Assembly (NCBI RefSeq): GCF_016862435.1
Contig: NZ_BOMY01000043.1
Span: 55,017 to 119,016 of the forward strand
Length of the DNA stretch: 64,000 nucleotides
Reading direction: 5' to 3'
Source: Paractinoplanes tereljensis
GTDB lineage: Bacteria; Actinomycetota; Actinomycetes; Mycobacteriales; Micromonosporaceae
Made by a program: the position numbers and the translations under genes. Below, piece after piece: positions 24,060 through 33,503 of this stretch. Under the pieces are notes generated by a model, which was not told the DNA's origin, ran no database searches, and saw only the letters and a program-made list of their open reading frames with translations. Numbering within the stretch: position 1 is the first letter of the stretch; the number at the start of each line of letters is the position of its first letter.

Positions 24060-24856
24060 AGGCCGGTCACGATCTGGTTGTTGCCCGGGCCGCCGATCAG
24101 GGTGTCCTTGGCGTTGCAGCCGCCGGCCTCCGGCCAGGTGCAGTAGTCGTTGCCCATCAGGTAGTCGTCGCCGTAGCCGCCGTCGAGGTAGTCGGAGTTC
24201 TGACCGCCGTACAGCCAGTCCTCGCCGTAGCCGCCGTACAGGTGGTCGCTGCCGACGTAACCCCAGAGGGTGTCGTTGCCGTCATCGCCGTACAGCCAGT
24301 CGTTGCTGACGAAGGTGCCACCGGTGTCCATGATCCCGTCGTTGCCGGCGCCACCATGGACGATGTCGTTGCCGATGTCGGGGTAGATGGTGTCGTTGCC
24401 GCCGTTGCCCCAGAGCTTGTCGTTGCCGATGTCCCCGGTGATGAGGTCACCGCGCGGCCCGCCGCCGATGCTGTCGTTGCCGCTGCCACCGTTCAGGGTC
24501 GACGGCAGGTTGGCCTGGTTGACGATCGAGTCGTTCCGGTCGTACGTGTAGACCCGCACCCGGGTGGGCGCCGCCTTCGTCGTACAGCGAACCTTGGTCT
24601 TGTCCCCCGCGACCGCCTTGCACCCGGCCCCGGCCTTGATCGCCACCACGTCGTCGATCGTGACGGTGCGCCCGGCAAGCGTGACAACCACCTTGTTCTG
24701 CTTGCCCTTGGCCGCCTTGTAGTTGACCTTGGTGCTCTCCACCACCGACGCAACCCCAGCCGAAGCGGCCTGCGCGGGCGCCGAAGTAAGCACACCAAGC
24801 GAGGCAGTGGTGATCAGTGCGAGACCGACACGGGCCGGCCAGGCGAAGCGCTGCAC
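24056..24856 (-). CDS. Secreted RTX-like calcium-binding repeat protein
   Basis: This 266-residue protein has a signal peptide (about 1-33, ending APAQAAS), a beta-rich N-terminal domain with one Cys pair, and from about residue 120 a series of nonapeptide repeats of type GGxGxDxxx (GGSGNDSIGG, GGNGGNDTIY and GGAGNDGIMD patterns). These form a parallel beta roll binding Ca2+. Several repeats are aromatic-rich variants (DWLYGGQNSDYLDGGYGDDY). The GTG start follows AAAGGA by 6 bases. The cargo or adhesive role is unknown. Confidence 0.85.
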   Translation of the reverse strand: MQRFAWPARVGLALITTASLGVLTSAPAQAASAGVASVVESTKVNYKAAKGKQNKVVVTLAGRTVTIDDVVAIKAGAGCKAVAGDKTKVRCTTKAAPTRVRVYTYDRNDSIVNQANLPSTLNGGSGNDSIGGGPRGDLITGDIGNDKLWGNGGNDTIYPDIGNDIVHGGAGNDGIMDTGGTFVSNDWLYGDDGNDTLWGYVGSDHLYGGYGEDWLYGGQNSDYLDGGYGDDYLMGNDYCTWPEAGGCNAKDTLIGGPGNNQIVTGL

Positions 24857-25004
24857 TGTGGATCCTTTCGAGGAGGTGTACGGAGCGTAAACGCCGCACT
24901 GACCTCGGAAGGCCCCGCCGAACATGGCCCACTTCCGCATGAAATTTCGGCATTTCGGGGCGGCGGATTCCGGATATTGACGGAGCTGCCTAGAGTCTCG
25001 CGGC

Positions 25005-25976
25005 ATGGACGCCGTACTCGAGATAGCTGGGCTGCAGAAGACCTATCGCAGCCGGAAAGGCGTGCGCCGGGCTCTTGATGGGTTCGACATGGTGGTCGAG
25101 GCCGGGCAGGTGCACGGGTTCCTCGGGCCTAACGGCTCGGGTAAGACGACCACGTTGCGTACCCTCCTGGGGTTGATCCGGGCCAACGGTGGCCGGATGT
25201 CGATTTTGGGCCAGGAGGTGCCGCGGCACCTGCCGGCCGTGGCGGGGCAGGTCGGCGCGATCGTGGAGAGCCCGCAGTTCTTCGGGAACTTCACCGCGTG
25301 GGACACGCTGTCGCTGCTCGCCGACGCGGGCGGGGTGCGGCGGGTGCGGGTTGAGGAAGTGCTGGAGCTGGTCGGGCTGCGGGATCGGGCCAAGGACCGG
25401 GTACGCACCTACTCGCTCGGCATGAAGCAGCGGCTCGCGGTGGCGTCGGCGCTGCTCAAGGAGCCCAGGCTGCTGATTCTGGACGAGCCGGCCAACGGGC
25501 TCGACCCGGGCGGCATCCGGGAGATGCGCACGCTGATGCGGACGCTGTCCGAGTCGGGCATGACGGTGGTGCTGTCCAGTCACATTCTCGGTGAGATCCA
25601 GCTGATCTGTGACTCGGTGACGATCATCTCGGCCGGGCGGCGGGTGGCCGCCGGGTCGGTGGCCGAGGTGCTGGCGACGCACACGTCGTCGTCGGTGAAG
25701 GTGCGGCTGGAACCCGGGATCGACCTGCTCGGGGCGGCCGAGATCCTGCGCACCGCCGGTGCCCAGGTGGAGCTGGGCACCGACTTCTTCACGGTCGGCA
25801 ACGCCGGCAATCCGGCGCAGATCACCCGGATTCTGGCCGAGCGGCAGATCTACGTCAGCGAGTTGACGCCGGTCGCGGCCGACTTGGAGAGCGTGTTCCT
25901 GGAGTTGACCGGCACCGCGCCGGTCGACGGGCAGAACCGTCAGGTGGATCAGGTGTCGGCGGGGTGGGGTCAGTGA
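25005..25976 (+). CDS. ABC-2 transporter ATPase (CcmA type)
   Basis: This 323-residue ATPase has Walker A GPNGSGKTTTLRTLLG, Q-loop ESPQFFGNFTA, signature YSLGMKQRLAVASAL, Walker B LLILDEPANGLDPGG and switch-His SSHILGE, followed by a C-terminal accessory domain. It is similar to bacitracin/lantibiotic-type exporters. TAGAGT lies 8 bases before the ATG. The stop overlaps the permease start by GTGA, so the two form a transporter of unknown substrate. Confidence 0.9.
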   Translation: MDAVLEIAGLQKTYRSRKGVRRALDGFDMVVEAGQVHGFLGPNGSGKTTTLRTLLGLIRANGGRMSILGQEVPRHLPAVAGQVGAIVESPQFFGNFTAWDTLSLLADAGGVRRVRVEEVLELVGLRDRAKDRVRTYSLGMKQRLAVASALLKEPRLLILDEPANGLDPGGIREMRTLMRTLSESGMTVVLSSHILGEIQLICDSVTIISAGRRVAAGSVAEVLATHTSSSVKVRLEPGIDLLGAAEILRTAGAQVELGTDFFTVGNAGNPAQITRILAERQIYVSELTPVAADLESVFLELTGTAPVDGQNRQVDQVSAGWGQ

Positions 25977-26980
25977 GCCTGTATCGAGCGGAGACGCGCC
26001 GGCTGGTCAAGCGCCGGTTCACCAAGCTGTTCGCGATCGGGGCGCTGCTGATTCTGGCCGCCGTGGTGGTGGGTGTGTTCCTCACCAATCAGAAGGTGGG
26101 GCCGGACCAGATCGCCGTGGCGACCGCGAAGGCCCAGGCCGACTACCGGCAGTCGGTGGCCAGCACCGAGCAGATGAAGACGGACTGCCAGGCGGCGCAG
26201 GGCACCGCGAAGGCCAGTCAGTTCCCGCCGAACTGCGAGATCATCGCGCCGTCCGAGTCGGACTTCCAGGCGGAGTGGTACATGCCGGCCACCTTCGGGC
26301 TGAAGGACAACCTGCCTGACATGATCACCACGTTCGCGGCGGTGCTGGCGCTGGCCGCGTTCGTGATCGGGGCGTCCTTCGTGGGGGCCGAGTGGAGCAG
26401 CGGCGGCATGATGAACCTGCTGCTCTGGCGGCCGCGCCGGTTGCAGGTGCTGTCCACCAAGCTGGCCGCGCTGCTGGTCGGGGTGACCGGGCTGACCGTG
26501 GTGACGGCGGCGCTCTGGACGGCGGCCTTCTGGGGCGTCGCGAAGACCCGGGGCAACACCATCGGGATGACCTCCGGGGTGTGGCAGTCGTTCGGGCTGA
26601 TGGAGTTGCGGGCGCTGGTTCTGGTGCTGGTGGCGGGCGCGCTCGGGTTCGGGCTGGCGTCGCTGGGCCGGCACACCGCGATGGCGCTCGGCGTCGCGAT
26701 CGGCGTGATCGTGGTCTTCCAGTTCGGGGTGGCCGCGGTGCTGGCCGTCGCCCAGGTGAAGTTCCCGGAGCTGTACCTCGCGCCGTTCTGGGTCATCGCC
26801 TGGATGAGCAAGGAGTACACCGCGCAGGACTACAACGCGTGCAACCTCGACGGCACCGGCACCTGTCAGCCGGACACGTTGACGATCACCTGGCAGATGG
26901 CGGGCAGCGCGCTCGCCATCATTCTGGTGCTCGTGGTGGGTGCCGCTATGTGGACAATGCGTAAGCGGGACATAACGTGA
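25973..26980 (+). CDS. ABC-2 transporter permease
   Basis: This 335-residue protein has one N-terminal span (about 23-43), an extracytoplasmic stretch of about 75 residues with two Cys (TDCQAAQGTA and FPPNCEI), then five more spans with conserved SFVGAEWSSGGMMNLLLWRPRR. This is typical of ABC-2 subunits. A second extracytoplasmic loop contains CNLDGTGTCQPD. The paired Cys suggest disulfides. The GTG start overlaps the ATPase stop. Confidence 0.88.
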   Translation: MSLYRAETRRLVKRRFTKLFAIGALLILAAVVVGVFLTNQKVGPDQIAVATAKAQADYRQSVASTEQMKTDCQAAQGTAKASQFPPNCEIIAPSESDFQAEWYMPATFGLKDNLPDMITTFAAVLALAAFVIGASFVGAEWSSGGMMNLLLWRPRRLQVLSTKLAALLVGVTGLTVVTAALWTAAFWGVAKTRGNTIGMTSGVWQSFGLMELRALVLVLVAGALGFGLASLGRHTAMALGVAIGVIVVFQFGVAAVLAVAQVKFPELYLAPFWVIAWMSKEYTAQDYNACNLDGTGTCQPDTLTITWQMAGSALAIILVLVVGAAMWTMRKRDIT

Positions 26981-27061
26981 GGTAACGTCGGGCGGGTCAT
27001 GCGGCGGGGTCGTCGGCAACATATGCTGCTGGCGGCCCCTCGCCTTCGCATTTGGAGCACC

Positions 27062-27364
27062 ATGCAGCCCGCCGCCGCGGACCCGTCCGAAGAGTCCACC
27101 CAGCACATTCCGGCGCCACGGACAGCGGAGCCGGCCGGCCTCACCGAGCGTGAGCGAGAGATCCTCGCTTTCGAGGCGCGGTGGTGGAAGCACGCGGGCG
27201 CCAAGGAGCAGGCCATCCGGGACACCTTCAGCCTCTCCTCGACCCGCTACTACCAGGTGCTCAACGCGCTGCTGGACAAGCCCGAGGCCACCGAGCACGA
27301 CCCGGTGCTGGTCGGCCGCCTGCGCCGGCTGCGGGCCACCCGGGCCCGCACCCGCCGCCGCTGA
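27062..27364 (+). CDS. DUF3263 small helix-turn-helix protein
   Basis: This 100-residue protein of the actinobacterial DUF3263 family has the core LTEREREILAFEARWWKHAGAKEQAIRDTF followed by LSSTRYYQVLNALLDKPEA. This looks like a sigma-region-4/HTH-type fold. The C-terminus is Arg-rich. It is likely a small nucleic-acid-binding regulator, but no target is known. The ATG at 27062 follows TGGAG. It is convergent with the AAA ATPase gene, 4 bases apart. Confidence 0.85.
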   Translation: MQPAAADPSEESTQHIPAPRTAEPAGLTEREREILAFEARWWKHAGAKEQAIRDTFSLSSTRYYQVLNALLDKPEATEHDPVLVGRLRRLRATRARTRRR

Positions 27365-27368
27365 AAGA

Positions 27369-29579
27369 TCAGCCAGGCTGGTGAGTTGAGGCGTACGCCT
27401 CGAGCCAGGCCACCTGGGTCGGATCGAGCGAGGCCCGCACCCGCTTACGGGCGGTAGCCACGTTGGCCGCCGTCACCGTCGACGCCTCCAGCGAGTCCCG
27501 CATCGCCGCGAGCGCCGACTCCCGGATCAGCGCCGCGCAGTCGGCCGCGGAGAAGCCCTCCAGCGCGGCCCCCAACTCGTCGAGATCGACCGATTCGTCC
27601 AGCGGCACCGCCTTCGACGACGCCCGCAGGATCGCCGCCCGCGCCGACGCGTCCGGCGGCGGCACGTAGACCAGCCGTTCCAGCCGGCCGGGCCGCAGCA
27701 GCGCCGGGTCGATCAGGTCGGGCCGGTTGGTAGCTCCGATCACCACCACGTTGCGCAGGTCTTCCACCCCGTCGAGCTCGGTGAGCAGGGCCGCCACCAC
27801 CCGGTCGGTGGTGCCGCCGTCGGTGGCCTGCCCCCGGGTCGGCGCCAGCGCGTCCACCTCGTCCAGGAAGACCAGGGTGGGCGCCGCCTCCCGGGCCCGC
27901 CGGAACAGTTCCCGCACGGCCCGCTCGCTGTCGCCCACCCACTTGCTGAGCAGTTCCGCGCCCTTGACCGAGAGCACGTTGGCCTTCCCGGTCCCGGCGA
28001 GCGCCTTGACCAGGTAGGTCTTGCCGCAACCGGGCGGACCGTAGAGCAGCACACCGCGCGGCGGCGACACCCCGAGCCGGGCGAACGTGTCGGGATAGGT
28101 GAGCGGCCACAGCACCGACTCGGTGAGCATCTGCTTGACGTCCACCAGGTCGCCGACGTCGTCCAGGGTCACCGCCGCGACCTCGAGCGTCGACTCGGCC
28201 ATCGAGGTCGGTCGCACCACGTCGAGTGCGGCCTCGAAATCGGCCATGGTCACGGTGGGTGATTCGGCGTCCTTCTGGCGAAGGGCCGCCCGAACCCCCG
28301 CTTCGCGGGCGAGGGCACCAAGGTCAGCGGCGACAAATCCGGGGGTACGGCCGGAGACGTCATCCAGCCGTACGTCCTCCGCCAGCGGCATCCCGCGAGT
28401 GAGCACGCTCAGCTGTTCCCGGCGCATCGCCGCGTCCGGCAGCGGCACCGCGAGCTGCACGGCGAGCAGGTCGGGCGCGCGCAGCGACGGATCGACCGAC
28501 TCCGGCCGGCTGGTCGTGCAGACCACCGCCACCCCGGCCCGGACGATCTCCTCGAGCACCTGGTGGAAGACGGTGGAGATCGGCCCCGGCTCCTCCCGCG
28601 GGGCGAGCGCCTCGACGTCGGCGACGAGAAGCACGGCCGGCCCGTCCCCGCGGGCGTCCCGAGCCAGGCCGCGCAGCCGGGCCGCCGCCGAGTCGTTGGT
28701 CAGCGCCGCCAACTCGGGCGCCCAGACCGGCAGCACCCGCGCGCCGACCCGGGTGGCCACCGCCCGGACCAGCGCGGACTTCCCCGACCCGGACGGACCC
28801 GAGATGAGTACGCCGAGCGACACCTTGGTGCCGAGCCGGGCCAGCACCTCGCCGTGGTGGAAGCCGAGGTCGAGCAGTTCCTCCAGCTCCTTGGCCTGGG
28901 CGCGCAGCCCGGGCAGGTCGTCCAGGCTGGGCGGCGGTACCTCCGGGTCGGTGGCGGCCGGCGAGCTCGCGGCCACCGCGACCGAGCCGGTCGGGCCGCC
29001 GGCCGTGTAGTGGCCGCCCACCCAGCCGACCACCGTGTCGGGGCTGACCAGCACGGCGTCGGCGTCGTCGACCGCGGTGACGTTGAGCAGGGCGCTGGTG
29101 AAGCTGTAGCCGAGCCGGTTCTTCAGACTGGGGGTGACCGCCTCGACCAGCGCCCGGTGGTCGCCGGGAAGCACGTCCTGTGGGAGCAGCGAGACGTCGT
29201 CACCGGCGCTGACCACCTTGCCGAGCAGGGCGAGTCGCAGCATCTCGGGTGAAACCAGGGCGACGATCTCGGCCGGTCCGCCCAGGGTGACCCGGCGGGC
29301 GTGCACGATCGGCACCTTCGTGATGGTGACCTGGCCGCCGTCGCGCAGGCCGAGGTTGCCGATGATCAGGTCGTCGGCGTAGAGCAGGCCGCGGCTGGCG
29401 TCGGCCGTCTTGGTCGGTATCGCGCGGCAGGCGGTGGTGAGCCGGCCGACCAGGCGTACCGGATCGCCGGGGTTGATCTCGAGGGCTGCCATCACCTCGG
29501 GGTGGAGCCGCACGACGCCACGGCGGGCGTCCAGGGGCGCCGACTGCGTGGTGACGGTCAGCGTCAGTTCTTCGGCCAC
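27369..29579 (-). CDS. CDC48/VAT-type double AAA+ ATPase
   Basis: This 736-residue protein has an N-terminal double-psi barrel (about 1-190) and two AAA modules. D1 has Walker A ISGPSGSGKSALV (about 258) but Walker B reads LLVADVEALAP where IDEIDALAP is usual, so the metal and catalytic acids are shifted or lost. D2 has intact YGPPGCGKTYLV (about 508), VFLDEVDAL (about 566) and ATNRPDLIDPALLRPGR. It is probably a hexameric unfoldase with D2 as the motor, like mycobacterial CDC48 homologues. The GTG start at 29579 is chosen with GGAGG 10 bases upstream. Confidence 0.88.
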   Translation of the reverse strand: MAEELTLTVTTQSAPLDARRGVVRLHPEVMAALEINPGDPVRLVGRLTTACRAIPTKTADASRGLLYADDLIIGNLGLRDGGQVTITKVPIVHARRVTLGGPAEIVALVSPEMLRLALLGKVVSAGDDVSLLPQDVLPGDHRALVEAVTPSLKNRLGYSFTSALLNVTAVDDADAVLVSPDTVVGWVGGHYTAGGPTGSVAVAASSPAATDPEVPPPSLDDLPGLRAQAKELEELLDLGFHHGEVLARLGTKVSLGVLISGPSGSGKSALVRAVATRVGARVLPVWAPELAALTNDSAAARLRGLARDARGDGPAVLLVADVEALAPREEPGPISTVFHQVLEEIVRAGVAVVCTTSRPESVDPSLRAPDLLAVQLAVPLPDAAMRREQLSVLTRGMPLAEDVRLDDVSGRTPGFVAADLGALAREAGVRAALRQKDAESPTVTMADFEAALDVVRPTSMAESTLEVAAVTLDDVGDLVDVKQMLTESVLWPLTYPDTFARLGVSPPRGVLLYGPPGCGKTYLVKALAGTGKANVLSVKGAELLSKWVGDSERAVRELFRRAREAAPTLVFLDEVDALAPTRGQATDGGTTDRVVAALLTELDGVEDLRNVVVIGATNRPDLIDPALLRPGRLERLVYVPPPDASARAAILRASSKAVPLDESVDLDELGAALEGFSAADCAALIRESALAAMRDSLEASTVTAANVATARKRVRASLDPTQVAWLEAYASTHQPG

Positions 29580-29687
29580 CGCGGGATGCCCTCCATCGTC
29601 TGGATGTTGTGGGTCCACGCTATCGCTGACACGCCCGCTGAGAGGTCTCACAGCAGCGGCTCAGAAGTTCCCGGATAGCTTTGCCGC

Positions 29688-32426
29688 ATGCCATCCCTGC
29701 GGTCGCTCCGCTTCACCCGCCGTCGCGTCGTCGCCGGCTCGGTGGTTCTCGTCCTGGTGGCCGCACTGGTCGGCTGGGCGGCGTGGCCGGACCGCACCGG
29801 CTGGACCAGCGCCGACGAGCAGATCACCGTCAAGACCGGACCGGCCGGGACCGAGAGCGTCGACCTGGACGCCCGCCTTTACCTGCCCCGGGACCGGGAC
29901 GGCAAGGTGCCGGCGGTGCTGCTCGCGCACGGTTTCGGCGGCACCAAGGAGTCGGTGAGCGACAACGCCGAGGAGCTGGCCGACCGCGGCTACGCGGTGC
30001 TGACCTGGACCGCGCAGGGCTTCGGCCGCAGCGGCGGCCAGATCCACCTGGACAGCCCCGACTACGAGGTGCGGGACGCGCAGGGCCTGCTCGACTGGCT
30101 GGCCGCCCGCCCCGAGATCCAGCTGGACGCGGCCGGCGACCCGCGGGTGGGCGTGGTCGGCGGTTCCTACGGCGGTGCGCTGGCCCTGCTGCTGGCCGGG
30201 CAGGACAGCCGGGTCGACGCGATCGTCCCGTCCATCACCTGGAACGACCTGTCCAAGGTCTTCCTGCAGCAGTCGGCCGACACCACCGCGACCGGCGTCT
30301 TCAAGAAGGGCTGGGCCGGCCTCTACTTCGGCAACGGCGCGGCGACCCTGCTCCCCGACGCGCCCGAGCCGGCCGGCAGCGACCCGGCCTGCGGGCGGTT
30401 CGCGGCCGACGTCTGCGCGGCCTACCTGCAGCTCGCCACCACCGGCACGGCCGACGCCACCACGCTCGAGGTGCTCCGCAAGTCGAGCCCGGCCACCGTG
30501 CTCGACAAGATCAAGGCGCCGACCCTGCTGATCCAGGGCGCGGTGGACACCCTCTTCCCGCTCTCCGAGGGGGACGCCAACGCCAAGGGCATCGCGGCGA
30601 CCGGCACCCCGGTGAAGGTCGCCTGGTTCACCGGCGGCCACGACGGCGGGGCCGGCCCGCAGACCGACCAGGACCGGGTCAAATACCTCACCGTCCAGTG
30701 GCTCGACCACTACGTGAAGGGCGAGGGTGATGCCCCGTCGGACGACTTCACCTACTCGCGAGTGGCCGGTTTCAGCGCGCTCGACCGCGGCCTGGTGACC
30801 AACGGTTACTCGACGGAGGCGTACCCCGGCCTGGGTGGAACCGGAAGCACCCAGGTCTCCCTCGCCGGGCCGGCGCAGCCGGTCGCCAACCCGCCCAACG
30901 GCAACCCGGCGGCGCTGTCCTCGCTGCCCGGCGCCGGCAGCCGGCTGAGTGAACTGCTCGGCGGCGTCGCCGCCGACATTCCCGGCCAGTACGCCACCTT
31001 CGAATCGACTCCGGTGACCGGCGCGATCGAGGTGGCCGGCTCGCCCACGGTGCGCTTGCGCGCGGCGTCGCCGACCGGCGAGGCCACGCTGTTCGTCAAG
31101 CTCTACGACGTCGATCAGGATGGCGCCGAGACGCTGAGCGCCGGGCTTATCGCGCCGGTGCGGCTCACCGGCCTGCCGGCCTCGATCGAGCAGGCCCAGC
31201 CGGTCACCGTGACGCTGCCGGCGATCGTCCGGCGGATCGACACCGGGCACCTCGTGCGGGTCGTCGTCGCCACCAGTGACCAGGCGTTTCTCACCCCGGC
31301 TAAACCGGCCGTCTACACCGTGCAGGTCGAGTCGACGCTCACCCTGCCGACCGTGGTGGGCACGCCGATCGCCAACCCGCAGACCATCTGGCGCTGGGTG
31401 CTGGGCGGCCTGTTGCTGGTGATCGCGCTGGGCCTGGCGGTGGTCCTGCTGATCCGCCGCCGCCTGCGGCGTCGTCGACATGACGAGACCATCGAGGAGT
31501 ACGCCGAGACGCCCCTCGTTGTTCGGGGACTGCGCAAGGCGTACGCGGATGGGTTTGTCGCCGTTGAAGAAATCAGCTTCAGCGTGCAGCGTGGCCAGGT
31601 CGTCGGCCTGCTCGGGCCGAACGGTGCCGGCAAGACCACCACGCTGCGGGTGCTGATGGGCCTGACCATGCCGACCTCCGGCGATGCCCTGGTCTTCGGG
31701 CACCGCCTGATGCCGGGCGCGCCGATCCTGTCCCGGGTGGGCGCCCTGGTCGAGGGGCCGGGCTTCCTGCCGCACCTGAGCGGCCTGGAGAACCTGAAGG
31801 CGTACTGGCGGGCGACCGGGCGGCCGGAGGCCGACGCGCACTTCGACGACGCGCTGGAGATCGCCGGCCTGGGCGACTCGGTGCATCGCAAGACCAAGAA
31901 GTACAGCCACGGCATGCGGCAGCGGCTGGCCATCGCCCAGGCCATGCTCGGCCTGCCCGAGCTGCTGGTGCTGGACGAGCCGACCGACGGTCTCGACCCG
32001 CCACAGATCGCCGAGATGCGCCGGGTGCTCAAGCGGTATGCCACCGACGGCCGGGCCGTGCTGGTCTCCAGCCACCTGCTCGCCGAGGTGGAGCAGACCT
32101 GCACGCACGCGGTGGTGGTGAACAAGGGCCGGATCGTGGCTTCGGGGCCGGTCGAGGACATCGTTGGCGAGTCGCCGTCGGTGCAGATCGAGGTCTCCGA
32201 CGTACCGGCGGCTTCTTTGATCTTGGAAAAACTGGGCGTGCGGTCGGTGACCCCCGATGGTGCGTCCGGCCTGATCGTGGACATGAACGGCACCTCGCGG
32301 TCCGAGGCGGTGGCCTCGCTGGTGCGGGCCGGCGTGGACGTGGACCGGGTGGTGCCGCGCAGGCGACTCGAAGATGCCTTCCTGGCCCTGGTGGGCGACA
32401 ACTCGCGGGGGAGTGGGGACCGATGA
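29688..32426 (+). CDS. Extracytoplasmic S15-like hydrolase fused to ABC ATPase
   Basis: This single chain of 912 residues begins with an N-terminal span (13-34) and an X-Pro-dipeptidyl-peptidase/S15-like alpha/beta hydrolase. The likely triad is Ser in VGGSYGGA (about 160), Asp in QGAVDTLFP (about 286) and His in TGGHDGG (about 318). A C-terminal beta domain (about 370-560) and a second span (about 570-592, then RRRLRRRR) follow. The last part is a complete ABC ATPase with GPNGAGKTTTLR (about 643), YSHGMRQRLAIAQ (about 739) and LLVLDEPTDGLDP (about 761). The membrane topology puts the hydrolase outside and the ATPase inside. Its stop overlaps the permease start. The ATG is probably leaderless (TAGCTT). 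Confidence 0.85.
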   Translation: MPSLRSLRFTRRRVVAGSVVLVLVAALVGWAAWPDRTGWTSADEQITVKTGPAGTESVDLDARLYLPRDRDGKVPAVLLAHGFGGTKESVSDNAEELADRGYAVLTWTAQGFGRSGGQIHLDSPDYEVRDAQGLLDWLAARPEIQLDAAGDPRVGVVGGSYGGALALLLAGQDSRVDAIVPSITWNDLSKVFLQQSADTTATGVFKKGWAGLYFGNGAATLLPDAPEPAGSDPACGRFAADVCAAYLQLATTGTADATTLEVLRKSSPATVLDKIKAPTLLIQGAVDTLFPLSEGDANAKGIAATGTPVKVAWFTGGHDGGAGPQTDQDRVKYLTVQWLDHYVKGEGDAPSDDFTYSRVAGFSALDRGLVTNGYSTEAYPGLGGTGSTQVSLAGPAQPVANPPNGNPAALSSLPGAGSRLSELLGGVAADIPGQYATFESTPVTGAIEVAGSPTVRLRAASPTGEATLFVKLYDVDQDGAETLSAGLIAPVRLTGLPASIEQAQPVTVTLPAIVRRIDTGHLVRVVVATSDQAFLTPAKPAVYTVQVESTLTLPTVVGTPIANPQTIWRWVLGGLLLVIALGLAVVLLIRRRLRRRRHDETIEEYAETPLVVRGLRKAYADGFVAVEEISFSVQRGQVVGLLGPNGAGKTTTLRVLMGLTMPTSGDALVFGHRLMPGAPILSRVGALVEGPGFLPHLSGLENLKAYWRATGRPEADAHFDDALEIAGLGDSVHRKTKKYSHGMRQRLAIAQAMLGLPELLVLDEPTDGLDPPQIAEMRRVLKRYATDGRAVLVSSHLLAEVEQTCTHAVVVNKGRIVASGPVEDIVGESPSVQIEVSDVPAASLILEKLGVRSVTPDGASGLIVDMNGTSRSEAVASLVRAGVDVDRVVPRRRLEDAFLALVGDNSRGSGDR

Positions 32427-33277
32427 GCGCGGTCACGGGTTACCGGCCGTCGGCGACGCTGCCGATCTGGGCCGAGGTGCGGCGGCAGGCGTCGCGGCGG
32501 CGCACCCAGCTGGCACTCGGCTTCATGGTGCTGCTGCCGCTGATCATCCTGGTCGCCTTCGAGTTCGGCGGGAACAACGACGACGACGGCAACGGCGGCG
32601 GTGCGTTCGGCAGCCTGGTCGACCTGGCCACCTCGGGCGGCCTGAACTTCGCGCTGTTCTGCCTGGCCGTCTCGGCCGGCTTCCTGCTGGTCGTGGTGGT
32701 GGCGCTGTTCTGCGGCGACCCGGTGGCCAGCGAGGCCAGCTGGGGGAGCCTGCGCTATCTGCTGGCGATCCCGGTGCCCCGGGTCCGGCTGCTCGCCGTG
32801 AAGCTGGTGGTGGCGCTCGGCTATTCGCTGGTGGCGCTGCTGACCCTGGCCACGACCGGGCTGCTGGTCGGCACCCTGCGCTACGGCTGGCACCCGCTGG
32901 GCAGCACCATCGCGGCCGCCGTCCCGCCCGGTCAGGGCCTGCTGCGGCTGCTCGGCATCGTCGCCTACCTGGCCGTCATCATGCTGGTCGTGGCCGGTCT
33001 GGCCTTCCTGCTCTCGGTGCTGACCGACGCGGCGCTAGGCGCGGTCGGCGGCGCCGTGCTGCTCTGGATCCTGTCCAGCATCCTCGACCAGATCACCGCG
33101 CTGGGCAGCGTGCGGTACCTGCTGCCGACCCACTTCAGCGACGCCTGGCTGGGCCTGCTGTCCACCCCGCCGCAGGTCGACGACCTGGTCAAGGGCGCGA
33201 TCGCGGCGATCTGTTACGCCACCCTGTTCTGGTCGCTGGCTTTCTGGCGGTTCACCCGGAAGGACATCACGTCGTAG
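32423..33277 (+). CDS. ABC-2 permease partner of the hydrolase-ATPase fusion
   Basis: This 284-residue protein has six predicted spans. A short acidic/glycine loop (GGNNDDDGNGGG) follows the first span, and the typical ABC-2 motif GDPVASEASWGSLRYLLAIPVPR lies in the middle. The start overlaps the fusion gene stop (ATGA), so one hydrolase-ATPase pair and this permease should assemble as a four-part transporter. A cargo processed or trimmed by the hydrolase is inference. Confidence 0.85.
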   Translation: MSAVTGYRPSATLPIWAEVRRQASRRRTQLALGFMVLLPLIILVAFEFGGNNDDDGNGGGAFGSLVDLATSGGLNFALFCLAVSAGFLLVVVVALFCGDPVASEASWGSLRYLLAIPVPRVRLLAVKLVVALGYSLVALLTLATTGLLVGTLRYGWHPLGSTIAAAVPPGQGLLRLLGIVAYLAVIMLVVAGLAFLLSVLTDAALGAVGGAVLLWILSSILDQITALGSVRYLLPTHFSDAWLGLLSTPPQVDDLVKGAIAAICYATLFWSLAFWRFTRKDITS

Positions 33278-33360
33278 GCGTTGTTCGGCTCACACCTCGG
33301 GATTCTGCTGGCGGAAAGTCCCTAAGGCCAACGTAAGGTGTTGGAAACACAACTGAATAC

Positions 33361-33490
33361 CTCATCCAGAGGGGCAGAGGGAACGGCCCTGTGAAGCCCC
33401 GGCAACCACCGCATTCGTCTCGAAGAAGAGGCCGCGCGCGGCAGGTGCTAATTCCGTCCTCGTCGGCAGGTTGCCGAGGGGAAAGATGAG
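33361..33490 (+). ncRNA. SAM-I (S-box) riboswitch
   Basis: The S-box core is visible: P1 CTCATC (33361-33366) pairs with GATGAG (33485-33490). CAGAGGGGCAGAGGGAACGG is followed by CCCTGTGAAGCCCCGGCAACC, then GGTGCTAATTCC. A P4 hairpin CCTCG...CGAGG comes before P1 closes. It senses S-adenosylmethionine. The threonine synthase ribosome site (GAGGGAAGG) begins right after P1 and the start codon is 13 bases beyond it, favouring control of translation. Confidence 0.93.
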
Positions 33491-33503
33491 AGGGAAGGCC
33501 TCG

